Part shown: piece by piece, positions 8,822 to 17,424 of the stretch
Position numbering within the stretch: the stretch's first letter is position 1
Layout of the letters: the number at the start of each line of letters is the position of its first letter
Notes under the pieces: model-generated
The model's database searches: none
What the model saw: the letters and a program-made list of their open reading frames with translations, nothing else
Told to the model about the DNA's origin: nothing
Source of the DNA: Saprospiraceae bacterium
GTDB taxonomy: Bacteria; Bacteroidota; Bacteroidia; Chitinophagales; Saprospiraceae
Reading direction: 5' to 3'
Assembly: GCA_020847425.1 (NCBI GenBank)
Contig: JADLCC010000041.1
Coordinates: 1-40,008, forward strand
Length of the DNA: 40,008 nt
Made by a program: the position numbers and the translations under genes

Positions 8822-11710
8822 TTATCCTTTCAACATCAATTTTCCGCGGCCGCCCAACTGACCATTCGGCAGCCAAAGCACAAACACATACACCCCGGTG
8901 GGCAAGCCGCCTGGCGGCAAATCCAACTGGTTGGCCACCACCGTCCGGCTCAACACCTGCCGGCCCGTCCAATCGAACAACTCGAAGCGGCCGGCGGGCA
9001 GATCGCGGCCCCGCAGCGTCAGCGTAGCCCCCTCGGGCGCGGGATTCGGGAATACCGCCAGATCTTCGGTGGCCTCCGGCTGCCGCACCTGCGTCAGCAC
9101 GTCTTCCCCCAGCGTATGCCAGGTTTCGTTGGTCAACACCGCTGCGTTGAAGTCAAAATAAATGGCCGCCCGGTTGTTGATCACCGTGCCCAAGGGCAGC
9201 CCGGGACGCTGCCGCACCCGGAATTTGATAAACCCGTGCGAGGCCGGCTCGTTCACATTCGAATCGGGCAAGGCAATGGGATCAAACGTAACATTCAGGA
9301 CGCCGGCGCCCGAAAGATAAAACCGGTACGGGTGGCTGGCGGCTCCCGGCACGATGGAGCCCGGGTCGAGCCAGGGCGACAAGGTGTCGCGAAGCACAAC
9401 GCGGAAGGCCGTGTCGGTACCCGTGTTTTGAAACCGGATCAGGTATTCCAGATCCTGCCCCGGCCGGATGTAGTGTTCCGGGCCGTAGCCTGTTGGGAAC
9501 GCCAGTTTATCGTTGGGATCGAAGGAACCGATGTTGGCCCGACAGTCGACCGACACAAACGGATCGCCGTCGTCTTCGCCAAATTGCGACACAAAACCCA
9601 GGCTAAACAAGCCCTGCTGGTTCTGGCCGCAACCTTCGATGGTCACCGAGGGTTGCGGGTTGCCCGGGCTGCCGGGTTCTTGTTCGGCTTCGAGGTACCA
9701 GGTGCTGCCGTTAGCGGGCACCGTCACCGGAATCGAGTCGTTGGGCGGCAACTGAAACTGCCCCTGCCGGTAAATGATGTTGTCTTCGATGACGATATAG
9801 TCCAGTTGGGACGTGGGCGCTGTGCCGATGTTTTTGATAAAAAAACGCACTGAATCGGGGTGACAGCCGCCTTCCACATCCACCTCGGCGCCCGACCAGT
9901 TTTCGGGTGTCAGGCACACCGAATCGGGGAAAATATGCGCCTCGACGCAGTGGTTCTGGCCCAGCGTAGCGGCGTTGCAATCGAGGTACACCGTGAGCGG
10001 GAAACTCCCGCAATGCCCCACCGGAACGGCGCCGACTTCGAAGCGCCAGGTGTCGGCGGCTTCCTGCGTGGCGGGCTGGCCGGCACTGACAAACTGCATG
10101 GCCGGGTCGAGTACCACCCGGATGTAGGCGCCTTCGGCGTCGGTTGTGCCGGTATTGCAATACTGGAGTTGGTAGGTATTGTCGGCACAGCGGCGGAGGA
10201 AGGGGGTGCCGATGTCGGTTTCGAGGAACGGGCAATCGACAAGGGCTTTGGCGGCCAGGTCGAGGTGGAGGGTGTCGCCCACGGCGGAACTCCGGATGAG
10301 GGTATCGGCCACACAATTTTGCCAATAGGCATTGGGCGGCAAGGCTTGGACCTGGTACAGCGATGCCGTATCGAGGTCAAACTCAAAAATATTGTCGGGG
10401 CCCTGGGTGGTATGGAACAGGGTGCGTTGCGACATGGAGTCGCGCACCTGCACGTTCCAATGGGCCAGGCTGGTTTCAGTAGGAGCGGCGAGACAGTCCG
10501 TATTGGCGTCGTGGCGTATTTGGCCGGCACTCATGCTGTGCCGGACGCGACCGCGCTCGTCCGTTTTGATCAGAATAGAATTGGTGGCTATTAAAAATCT
10601 GCCTGCGCCTCCCAGTAGAAAGCCGCCGCCCACCGCCTCTTTGATGGTTTCAATGTAAATTTCTTCGGCATCATCGAACAAGTCATTCAAGAGCAAAGTA
10701 GAATGCCATGCTACGCCCCCCTGTCCATCAAATTTGACTATCCGGTATTCAGTGTTGGCAGGATTTTTACTGGCCATCACCCAGCCATCGTCTTGTGTCG
10801 GCGTGATTTTAATATCGAGAAAATAAGGCGCCTGGCCCAAAATAGCAGTATCCTGAAAGATCGTCTGGCCCGTAGGGCTCACTTTGTGGAGGACATATTG
10901 GTCATTGGGCAGGCCATAAAAAATGATAAAATTGCCGTCGGCCAAGGCAGTCATCGCGGAAAACTGGTATGCCAGAAAGTCCCATTCCGGCTGTTTGGGC
11001 AGGTATTGGCCGTTGTGGTCAAAGGCCAGGTAGCCGCTCGCCGGCGTGGCCATTGGGGCGGCGAATTGTAGCAAAAATACATTACCGGGCAGGGGAACAA
11101 TTTTCCAGGGTTCGGGCAGCCCGCTGCCGCCGGGATGAAAGCGAAGGGTCCAATCCAGTTGGCCGTCGGGGGCCAGCCGAAACACCGAGAGGCTGTCGTT
11201 GAGCACACCTGACACGAGAAAATGTTGGTCCGGTGTCAGGGTAACGGAGCACTTGCGCAGGGCATCGGTCGAGTTGGGGTTGCCCAGCCAACGTTGCCAA
11301 AGCATATTGCCCCAGGCATCGAGGCGTACCAGCCGCAGGTTGATCGGGAAGCCAGATGCCACGAGCATCGCTGCACCGCCCCCGGTGGGTTGTACAGCCC
11401 AATCGTACTGGTCCAGAATAAAATCACTGTAGAACGACCATTCATTGGTGTATTCTTTGTACCAAACCGAGTCACCGTTGGCATCTACCTGCCAGGCAAA
11501 CAAGGTGTCGTTGATGTTGCCCAATTGCAGGCAACCGCCATCCGCCGTCGGGAATAGAATTTCCGTTTCGCTAAACGTATAAGGCCGCACGTTTCCATAA
11601 TACCGATACCAGCCCTGCCCCTCCGAAGGCGTCGCACTGAAAACAAGCAGGAGGAGCATCCACCCGGCAGCAAGCGTAGTTTGAACCTGTTTTTGCATAT
11701 CGAACATCAT
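8822..11710 (-). CDS. Large secreted protein with DUF7619-like domain and T9SS sorting signal
   Basis: I chose the ATG at 11710 (ATGs at 11707 and 11698 are close alternatives); from there the product is about 962 residues. The open frame extends upstream to 11803, but the added residues are basic and would precede the signal peptide. The signal peptide core is AAGWMLLLLVFSATPSEGQ. The first half has repeated W/D-G-x-G segments as in PQQ-like or Kelch-like propellers (ADGGCLQLGN, DDGWVMASKN, GGGFLLGGAG). The second half contains the typical SFDPNDKLAFPTGYG ... Y-L-I-R-F-Q-N-T-G-T-D-T-A motif of the C-terminal repeat called DUF7619, ending NNRAAIYFDFNAAVLTNE. A type A sorting domain closes the protein (VFPNPAPEGATL, LPTGVYVF). 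It is probably surface-exposed or released; its function is unknown. Confidence 0.85.
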   Translation of the reverse strand: MMFDMQKQVQTTLAAGWMLLLLVFSATPSEGQGWYRYYGNVRPYTFSETEILFPTADGGCLQLGNINDTLFAWQVDANGDSVWYKEYTNEWSFYSDFILDQYDWAVQPTGGGAAMLVASGFPINLRLVRLDAWGNMLWQRWLGNPNSTDALRKCSVTLTPDQHFLVSGVLNDSLSVFRLAPDGQLDWTLRFHPGGSGLPEPWKIVPLPGNVFLLQFAAPMATPASGYLAFDHNGQYLPKQPEWDFLAYQFSAMTALADGNFIIFYGLPNDQYVLHKVSPTGQTIFQDTAILGQAPYFLDIKITPTQDDGWVMASKNPANTEYRIVKFDGQGGVAWHSTLLLNDLFDDAEEIYIETIKEAVGGGFLLGGAGRFLIATNSILIKTDERGRVRHSMSAGQIRHDANTDCLAAPTETSLAHWNVQVRDSMSQRTLFHTTQGPDNIFEFDLDTASLYQVQALPPNAYWQNCVADTLIRSSAVGDTLHLDLAAKALVDCPFLETDIGTPFLRRCADNTYQLQYCNTGTTDAEGAYIRVVLDPAMQFVSAGQPATQEAADTWRFEVGAVPVGHCGSFPLTVYLDCNAATLGQNHCVEAHIFPDSVCLTPENWSGAEVDVEGGCHPDSVRFFIKNIGTAPTSQLDYIVIEDNIIYRQGQFQLPPNDSIPVTVPANGSTWYLEAEQEPGSPGNPQPSVTIEGCGQNQQGLFSLGFVSQFGEDDGDPFVSVDCRANIGSFDPNDKLAFPTGYGPEHYIRPGQDLEYLIRFQNTGTDTAFRVVLRDTLSPWLDPGSIVPGAASHPYRFYLSGAGVLNVTFDPIALPDSNVNEPASHGFIKFRVRQRPGLPLGTVINNRAAIYFDFNAAVLTNETWHTLGEDVLTQVRQPEATEDLAVFPNPAPEGATLTLRGRDLPAGRFELFDWTGRQVLSRTVVANQLDLPPGGLPTGVYVFVLWLPNGQLGGRGKLMLKG

Positions 11711-11829
11711 TGTACCACAAATATGGGGGCGCCGCTGTGCTGTTTTCAACAACAAAATTGTACTTTTATCACGGGTTTTATTTTTTAAAAAATTGATTAT
11801 CAATTTTTTAATACTAATTTTTATCCTAC

Positions 11830-13215
11830 ATGAAAAACAGCACCCTCCTGCAATATATCGAAAAACTCAACCCTGGCGAACGCCGGGAACTCCATCGCTG
11901 GCTGGCCTCGCCGTTTTTCAACCGCCGGGCAGGCGTGCTGGCCTTGTACGAGCACATCGACAGGCACCTGGCGGTGCAGCCCGAACAACTGCGCAAAGAG
12001 GCTGCGTTTGCGGCGCTGTTCCCCGGCGAACGCTTCGACGACCGGCGGCTCAACCACCTCATGTCCTGGCTCCTGGCCCAGGTGCGCGATTTTCTCTGCT
12101 GGCAGGAAGGCCAAAGCGACGAGGGCGCCCAAGGGCTGCTCCGCTGCCGGGCTCTGCGCCGCCGGGGGCTCGACGAGGCCTTCGAAAAAGAATACGAACT
12201 GGCCCGCCAGACGCTCGACCGGCAGCCCTGGCGCGACGAGCACTGGCACCACCTGCAACACCAGTTGTTTCGCGAAAAATACGAACACGCCTCGCTCCAG
12301 TCGCGCCGGGTGCGCAGCACCGCCGATCTGCCCCTGGCCGATATGGCCGCCCACGCCGAGGCCGCCAACGCCCTCAACCGCCTGCGCTACGCCTGTAGCA
12401 CGGAGGTGTTGCGCGCGGTGTCGGGCGAGCGCAGCGGCACACCGCCCGCCGGCAGCGGCACGCCGCCGGCCATCGATTTGTACGAAAACCTGCTCCGCGC
12501 CTTGCGCGACCCGGCCGATGAGCCCGCTTTTTTTCAGGCCAAAAGCCTGCTGGAACAACACTGGCAACAGTTTCGCGACAGCGAACGCCGCGATTTGTAC
12601 CTCCTTTCGCTCAATTTTTGCATCCGCAAAACCAACAGCGGGCAGCGCCAATTTATGCGCGAAGCCTTCGAGCTCTACCGCTCCGGGCTCGAAAACCGGG
12701 CGCTGTTTGAAAACGGTGCCTTGTCGAGGTTTACCTACAAAAACGCCGCCACGGCCGGGTTGGCCTTGTTTGAATTCGGGTGGGTGCGGCAGTTTCTGGA
12801 AGACTACAAAATCCACCTGCCCGCCCGCGAACGCCACGGGGTGTACACCTACAACCTGGCCTCGTACTATTTCCGGCTGCCCGACTACGAGCAGGCCATG
12901 CAACTGCTGCGCGACGCCGATTTTGGCGACGACGCCCACACCCACCTCGACGCCCGCGCCATGCTGCTGCGCATCTACTTCGAACGCGGCTACCAGGACG
13001 CCCTGGAATCGCTGCTGGATAGTTTTCAGACCTACCTGCGCCGCCAGAAAGACATCGGTTACCAGCGCGACAACTACCTGAACCTCCTGCGTTTTGTGCG
13101 CAAACTGCTGCGGCTGCCGCCTGGCGACGCCCCGGCGCGCCTGGCCCTGCGCCGCGAGGTGGAAGCCACGGCGGCGGTGGCCGAACGGGGCTGGGTGCTG
13201 GAGCAGTGCGGCTGA
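11830..13215 (+). CDS. Helical hypothetical protein, paralogue of the 5845-7275 product
   Basis: The 461-residue product has no signal or membrane segment and is very rich in Arg, Leu, Ala and Glu, with predicted repeated helices. It aligns in outline with the 476-residue protein encoded at 5845-7275: SPFFNRR near residue 27, F-x-x-L-F near 61, R-E-A-F-E-L-Y near 278, a Y-x-x-N-L-A-S-Y-Y segment near 341, and the same type of C-terminal end. It is much more GC-rich than its paralogue. Residues 198-215 hold a short Gly/Pro/Ser-rich insert with two similar SGTPPA units. It is transcribed divergently from the preceding T9SS gene and converges on the glycosidase gene. Function not recognised. Confidence 0.8.
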   Translation: MKNSTLLQYIEKLNPGERRELHRWLASPFFNRRAGVLALYEHIDRHLAVQPEQLRKEAAFAALFPGERFDDRRLNHLMSWLLAQVRDFLCWQEGQSDEGAQGLLRCRALRRRGLDEAFEKEYELARQTLDRQPWRDEHWHHLQHQLFREKYEHASLQSRRVRSTADLPLADMAAHAEAANALNRLRYACSTEVLRAVSGERSGTPPAGSGTPPAIDLYENLLRALRDPADEPAFFQAKSLLEQHWQQFRDSERRDLYLLSLNFCIRKTNSGQRQFMREAFELYRSGLENRALFENGALSRFTYKNAATAGLALFEFGWVRQFLEDYKIHLPARERHGVYTYNLASYYFRLPDYEQAMQLLRDADFGDDAHTHLDARAMLLRIYFERGYQDALESLLDSFQTYLRRQKDIGYQRDNYLNLLRFVRKLLRLPPGDAPARLALRREVEATAAVAERGWVLEQCG

Positions 13216-13234
13216 ACGGGCACCTTCAGACGGC

Positions 13235-14971
13235 TCACTCCCGCCCTTCCAGTACCTCACTCAGCGCCGACACGCCATTTTCATTAAAGGCCTCGATGGC
13301 GAAAAAGTAGGTTTGCCCCAGGTTCAGGGCCCGGATATCCACCGTGTTGCCGGCGTCGGCCCATACCTGCCAGCATTGGTAGAGTTTGTCGGGCGCGATG
13401 CCCCAGCGGATGTTGTAGCCCACGGCGCCCAGCACAGGCGCCCAGCGGACGGTGGCATTGCGCCCGTCGGACTGGCGCTGCACCCGAAAATCTGCCGGCG
13501 TACCTGGCAGGGGCCCGCCGGCATTGCCGAACACCCGGATATCGCTGATGGCCAGGTGGCGGGCGCCCACGTAGCGGTGCTCGAAGCGGACAAACCGGGC
13601 TTTGACGGGCCGGGGCAATTCGAGGTAGGCATTGGGCCGGTCGCGGCGGCTGTTCCACTGGTTGGCCAGGGTATCCCAGTGCAGGCCGTCGGTGGAGTGC
13701 CAGAGCCGGAACTGGGTGTACACGCTGCTGTCGCTGGCAAACACCCCCGACTGGTAGTCGGTGTAGTTGATTTGCAGGGCCCGCAGGGTGCAGTTGCGCT
13801 GCAAATCGACCTGGAGCCACTCGCCCGGCCGGGCGCTGCCGGCCACCCAGTAGCTGCGTGGGTTTTCGTCGGTGACCCGGCTGGCATTGAAGGTATCGCG
13901 GGTGGAAGAGGCCATGGCGGGTTTGCGGTACGACAGCAGCATCCAGCCAGTAAACAAGTCCTCGGGCGAAGACCATTTGCCATCCGGCAAATACTGCGGA
14001 AAATCGCCGAAACGGGTGTGGCTGAACATCTGGCCATCGGCGTCGAAACCGGCGGGAAACATAGCGATGCGGCGTTCAAAGTTCCAGTTGACGGCCACCC
14101 AGGGGGTGCCGGTGTTCCAGAAGTTGCCGTGTTTGTCCTGAAACGTGTTGCCGTGGCCGGCGCCCACCACGAAACCGCCTGGTTTGTAGGACACGGGGTT
14201 GTAGGGCGCGTAGGTAAATGGGCCCATTGGATCTTCGGCCACGTAGGTGCCGTTGGCGTACACGTTGTATTCGGTGCCGGGCGCGCCGTACTGGAGGTAG
14301 TATTTGCCGCCGTGTTCGGTCATCCAGGCGCCTTCCACAAAGGGTTTGATGGTGTCGGTGTGGTTGGGGCCGAAGCGTTCCCAGCCGTGTTCGGCGGGGT
14401 GCAGGTAGATCAGTTCTTTGGCTTTGCCTTTGTAGGCCAGGCGTTTGGCGGGATCGAGTTCGATGCCATACACCGGATAGAGGTTGGAGGAGCCGAAGTA
14501 CATAAACCAGCGGCCGCTGCGGGTGTCGTGAAACAGGGCGGGGTCCCAGGGGCCGATGACGCCGTCGGGCAGGCGCGGCAGCCAGCGGTTGTAAAAGTGC
14601 AATTCGCCCGTTTCCGGTTTGGTGGAATACAGGATGGGCCGCGGATCGACAGCCGACTGGAAAAGCAGCAGGGTATCGCCAATGGACCAGGCGGCCGGCG
14701 CGCAGTTGTCTTCAAACGGCCAGCGCAGGGGGCGGATGTACCGCCAGTGGAGCAGGTCGCTGGAATGCCAGTAGCCGCCCGAGATGGTGGCAAACAGGTA
14801 GTATTCCCCTTTGTGGTGGATGATCACCGGGTCGGCCCCGGAGCGATAGGAAATGTTGTCGTTGAGTTGCTCGAAATTATACTGGTAATTGATATCCAGC
14901 GGGTTGCACCAGGTGGGTTGTGCGGCGAGATGCCCCGCAACAAGCAATAGGAACGGAAGTAGCGTTTTCAT
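13235..14971 (-). CDS. GH43-like glycosidase with discoidin and Fn3 domains
   Basis: Secreted glycoside hydrolase, probably acting on arabinan- or xylan-type side chains. The start at 14971 gives a clear lipid-free signal peptide (MKTLLPFLLLVAGHLAAQ) and 578 residues; an upstream extension to 15064 runs through an intergenic repeat and is unlikely. A five-bladed propeller domain covers about residues 20-350. Family 43 acidic positions are visible: D47 in SGADPVI (general base candidate), the D of GPWDPALF (pKa modulator candidate) and the E of FVEGAWM (general acid candidate). About 365-480 is an F5/8 type C (CBM32-like) domain (W-L-Q-V-D-L, L-R-A-L-Q-I-N-Y, RFVRFEHR). About 485-575 is an Fn3 domain. 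No T9SS sorting domain is present. The next gene upstream on the same strand is a sodium:solute symporter, which suggests a sugar-use unit. Confidence 0.85.
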   Translation of the reverse strand: MKTLLPFLLLVAGHLAAQPTWCNPLDINYQYNFEQLNDNISYRSGADPVIIHHKGEYYLFATISGGYWHSSDLLHWRYIRPLRWPFEDNCAPAAWSIGDTLLLFQSAVDPRPILYSTKPETGELHFYNRWLPRLPDGVIGPWDPALFHDTRSGRWFMYFGSSNLYPVYGIELDPAKRLAYKGKAKELIYLHPAEHGWERFGPNHTDTIKPFVEGAWMTEHGGKYYLQYGAPGTEYNVYANGTYVAEDPMGPFTYAPYNPVSYKPGGFVVGAGHGNTFQDKHGNFWNTGTPWVAVNWNFERRIAMFPAGFDADGQMFSHTRFGDFPQYLPDGKWSSPEDLFTGWMLLSYRKPAMASSTRDTFNASRVTDENPRSYWVAGSARPGEWLQVDLQRNCTLRALQINYTDYQSGVFASDSSVYTQFRLWHSTDGLHWDTLANQWNSRRDRPNAYLELPRPVKARFVRFEHRYVGARHLAISDIRVFGNAGGPLPGTPADFRVQRQSDGRNATVRWAPVLGAVGYNIRWGIAPDKLYQCWQVWADAGNTVDIRALNLGQTYFFAIEAFNENGVSALSEVLEGRE

Positions 14972-15150
14972 AGGAGTAAATGTAAAATGTAAGATGTAAA
15001 ATGTAAAAGTCAAAAGGGTATTTGCGGGTAAGCAAGTTGAAACAAACAACGCCACCAGCCCCACACCCGCCGTTTCAACCCTTTTGACTTTTACATCTTA
15101 CATTTTACATTTTACATTTTCTCTACCATAACACGATGATCCGAATGGCA
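14969..15150. repeat. Junction repeat, copy A, with palindromic core
   Basis: The core is a perfect 18-base inverted repeat: ATGTAAAAGTCAAAAGGG (15001-15018) with CCCTTTTGACTTTTACAT (15079-15096). Short TTTACAT units are repeated on both sides. The right flank, CTCTACCATAACACGATG, is a decayed copy of the 3' end of the symporter gene (CTCTACCAGAACACGATG near 15312). See copy B. Confidence 0.75.
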
Positions 15151-15330
15151 CCGAGATGCCCGCAACAAGCAGCAGGCTTTCATACGAGTAAATGTAAAAG
15201 TCAAAAGGGTATTTGCGGGTAAGCAAGTTGAAACAAACAAGGCCACCAGCCCCACACCCACCGTTTCCACCCTTTTGACTTTTACATTTTACATTTTACA
15301 TTTTACATTTTCTCTACCAGAACACGATGT
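15151..15330. repeat. Junction repeat, copy B, with palindromic core
   Basis: The core inverted repeat is ATGTAAAAGTCAAAAGGG (15192-15209) with CCCTTTTGACTTTTACAT (15270-15287), the same arms as copy A. The left flank (GAGATGCCCGCAACAAGCAG ... CATACGAGTAAATG, about 15153-15194) is a shortened copy of the 5' end of the glycosidase gene, including its start codon region. The right flank runs into the real 3' end of the symporter gene. Copy A and copy B are therefore a tandem duplication of the gene junction. Confidence 0.75.
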
Positions 15331-16975
15331 ACAGGGCGCCCAGCACACCGATGATCAGCATGGCGCCGATGGCAAAGCCCTGCGAGGTGCGGAACTGTGC
15401 GGGATCGATGGACATCGCTTTCGGGTTGTTTTTGCTTTTCGGATCGGCCAGGCTGATCGCGGCCATGATGCCCACCAATACCAGGAAGACCCAGCCCATC
15501 CGGTCGAGGAAAGGCACATCGGGCATCAGGGTTTTGATGCCCAGGCCCATGGGGATCGTGAGCAAGGCGGCTACCAGGGCGGCGTTGGCCGTAGCGCGTT
15601 TCCAGAAGAAACCGAGCAGGAAGATGGCGACGACACCCGGCGAAATCAGGCCGGTGAAATCCTGGATAAACTGGAAGCCCTGTTCGAGCCGTTGCAGTTG
15701 CGGGGCGACGAGGATGGCGATCAGCATGGACACGATAATAGCCCAGCGGCCAATCCGGACCAGGTTGCTTTCGTCGGGGCTGGCATTGACCAGATCGACG
15801 TCGAGGGCGGTTGTCCCCGTTGGCACCGGTTTTTTCAGGAAAAATTTCTGATAAATATCCAGGGTAAAGATGGTGGCGATGGAGTTGGCTTTACCGGCCA
15901 GCGAAGCGACGATAGCGGCCGTCAGGGCGGCAAACGACAAGCCTTTCAGGCCGGGGCCGAGCAGGTTGAGCAGCACGGGATAGGCGCGGTCGGGTTTCAG
16001 TTCACCGGCGGCGTTTACCATTTCAGCCTGAAACATACCTCTTTGGTGCAGCACATAGGCGGCGATACCCGGCAACACTACGATGATGGGCATGAGCAGT
16101 TTGAGGAAGGAGGCGAACAGCAGGCCGCTGCGGGCTGTTTCGATTTTGGCGCCCAGGGCGCGCTGGGTGATGTACTGGTTGCAGCCCCAGTAGTTGAGGT
16201 TGGCGATCCACATGGCGCCGATGAGCACCGTCATACCCGGCAGGTCCTTGTAGTAGGGGTTGGATTCGTCGAAGATCATGTGGAAATGCTCCGGCGCCTG
16301 TTGGCGGAGTTGCGCCAGGCCGGCCCACATGCCGCCGCCGCCGAACTGATCGGCCACGAGGTTGAGCGCCAGGTAGGTAGTAGCCAGGCCGCCGAGGACC
16401 AGGATAGCGACCTGGATCACATCCGTATAGCCGATCACCTTCATGCCGCCCAGTGTGATGATGATAGCGAACACGGCCAGGAACAGCGCGCAGGCGGTGA
16501 AACTAAAGCCGGAGATCGTGGACACGGCAATGGCGCCGAGGTAGAGGATAGAGGTGAGGTTGACAAACACGTACACCAGCAGCCAGAATACCGCCATCAT
16601 GGTAGCAACCAGCGGGCTGAAGCGCTTCTCCAGGAATTGGGGCATCGTGAAGATCTTGTTGGAAATATAGCCCGGCATGAAAAAGATGGCTACCACGATG
16701 AGGGTGGCGGCTGCCATCCATTCGTAGGAAGCGATGGCCAGGCCCATGGCGAAGCCCGAACCGGACATGCCAATAAATTGCTCGGCACTGATATTGGAGG
16801 CGATCAACGAGGCGCCGATGGCCCACCAGGTGAGGGCGCCTTCGGCCAGGAAGAAGTCGTTGGCGCTGGTTACTGCTGATTTTTTGCGCTGGTAAATCCA
16901 GTAGCCGTAGCCCGATACGATGACGAAATAAGTAAGGAAGACGACGTAGTCTAAGGTGTGTAATTGGTTGCCCAT
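15314..16975 (-). CDS. Sodium:solute symporter (SSS family), probable sugar uptake
   Basis: The 553-residue inner-membrane protein has about 14 hydrophobic segments and the length usual for SSS family sugar cotransporters. Family features include Y-V-V-F-L-T-Y-F near the N-terminus, the NDFFLAEGALTWWAIGASLIA segment (residues 39-59), ASNISAEQFIGMSGSGFA, NYWGCNQYITQRALGAK in the middle, and GLSFAALTAAIVASLAGKANS further on. The substrate cannot be read from sequence; the adjacent secreted GH43-like enzyme suggests a mono- or disaccharide released from plant or algal polymers. A same-strand -7 element lies at 17054-17061. The 3' end overlaps the edge of the junction repeat. Confidence 0.9.
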   Translation of the reverse strand: MGNQLHTLDYVVFLTYFVIVSGYGYWIYQRKKSAVTSANDFFLAEGALTWWAIGASLIASNISAEQFIGMSGSGFAMGLAIASYEWMAAATLIVVAIFFMPGYISNKIFTMPQFLEKRFSPLVATMMAVFWLLVYVFVNLTSILYLGAIAVSTISGFSFTACALFLAVFAIIITLGGMKVIGYTDVIQVAILVLGGLATTYLALNLVADQFGGGGMWAGLAQLRQQAPEHFHMIFDESNPYYKDLPGMTVLIGAMWIANLNYWGCNQYITQRALGAKIETARSGLLFASFLKLLMPIIVVLPGIAAYVLHQRGMFQAEMVNAAGELKPDRAYPVLLNLLGPGLKGLSFAALTAAIVASLAGKANSIATIFTLDIYQKFFLKKPVPTGTTALDVDLVNASPDESNLVRIGRWAIIVSMLIAILVAPQLQRLEQGFQFIQDFTGLISPGVVAIFLLGFFWKRATANAALVAALLTIPMGLGIKTLMPDVPFLDRMGWVFLVLVGIMAAISLADPKSKNNPKAMSIDPAQFRTSQGFAIGAMLIIGVLGALYIVFW

Positions 16976-17053
16976 GCGTTTTTCGTTAACGATTTAGTGA
17001 AAAATTGCGGCGCTGGTCAGGCGGAATTAAAAAACAACATTGGTAAAGGCGGC

Positions 17054-17061
17054 CAAATATA
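17054..17061 (-). promoter_or_regulatory. Bacteroidota -7 element for the symporter gene
   Basis: CAAATATA on the plus strand is TATATTTG on the minus strand, an exact TAnnTTTG match 79 bases upstream of the start codon at 16975. It may drive the symporter-glycosidase unit. Confidence 0.5.
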
Positions 17062-17156
17062 GAACAGGATTCTCCGGATTCCCTAGGCCGCCGCATATGA
17101 TTCGGAATGAAAATTTCTTTTGCCGTACCCCTTGTGTGATTTGCAAAAAAAGAACT

Positions 17157-17164
17157 TATCTTTG
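17157..17164 (+). promoter_or_regulatory. Bacteroidota -7 element for tRNA-Cys
   Basis: TATCTTTG is an exact TAnnTTTG match 52 bases before the mature 5' end of tRNA-Cys. A TTG near 17132-17135 is a possible -33 element. Confidence 0.5.
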
Positions 17165-17215
17165 CCGCCCGTTCGACATCACCAGGCACTTGGTCGGGTG
17201 GCAAAACGAAAATCC

Positions 17216-17286
17216 GGTATCGTGGCCGAGCGGTTAGGCACAGGTCTGCAAAACCTGCTACAGCGGTTCGAATCCGCTCGATACCT
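17216..17286 (+). tRNA. tRNA-Cys (GCA)
   Basis: The acceptor stem GGTATCG (17216-17222) pairs with CGATACC (17279-17285), with T as discriminator base. The anticodon arm CAGGT-CTGCAAA-ACCTG (17241-17257) carries anticodon GCA at 17248-17250. The T arm is GCGG-TTCGAAT-CCGC. CCA is not encoded. The integrase gene that begins about 140 bases downstream suggests that the 3' half of this tRNA is the attachment site of the element that follows. Confidence 0.95.
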
Positions 17287-17300
17287 CTGAAATTATTTTA

Positions 17301-17350
17301 AACCGCCGTAACTCGCTTCAAGTCGATGTGTTACGGCGGTTTTGTTTTTT
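17301..17350 (+). terminator. Rho-independent terminator of tRNA-Cys
   Basis: AACCGCCGTAAC (17301-17312) pairs perfectly with GTTACGGCGGTT (17330-17341), 17-base loop, followed by TTTGTTTTTT. Confidence 0.85.
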
Positions 17351-17424
17351 ATCCCCCTTCACTTTGTTTCACCTTTCCGGCACCTTTGCATCATCAATGT
17401 TCCACTAAAAGGAGCGTTTCACTG

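Noticed and set aside
13094-14950. Plus-strand open frame of 618 codons opposite the glycosidase gene
   Set aside because: Low-complexity Gly/Val/Ala/His composition; the minus strand encodes a complete GH43-discoidin-Fn3 protein.
15275-16879. Plus-strand open frame of 534 codons opposite the symporter gene
   Set aside because: His/Gln/Asp/Gly-rich shadow translation of a membrane protein gene.
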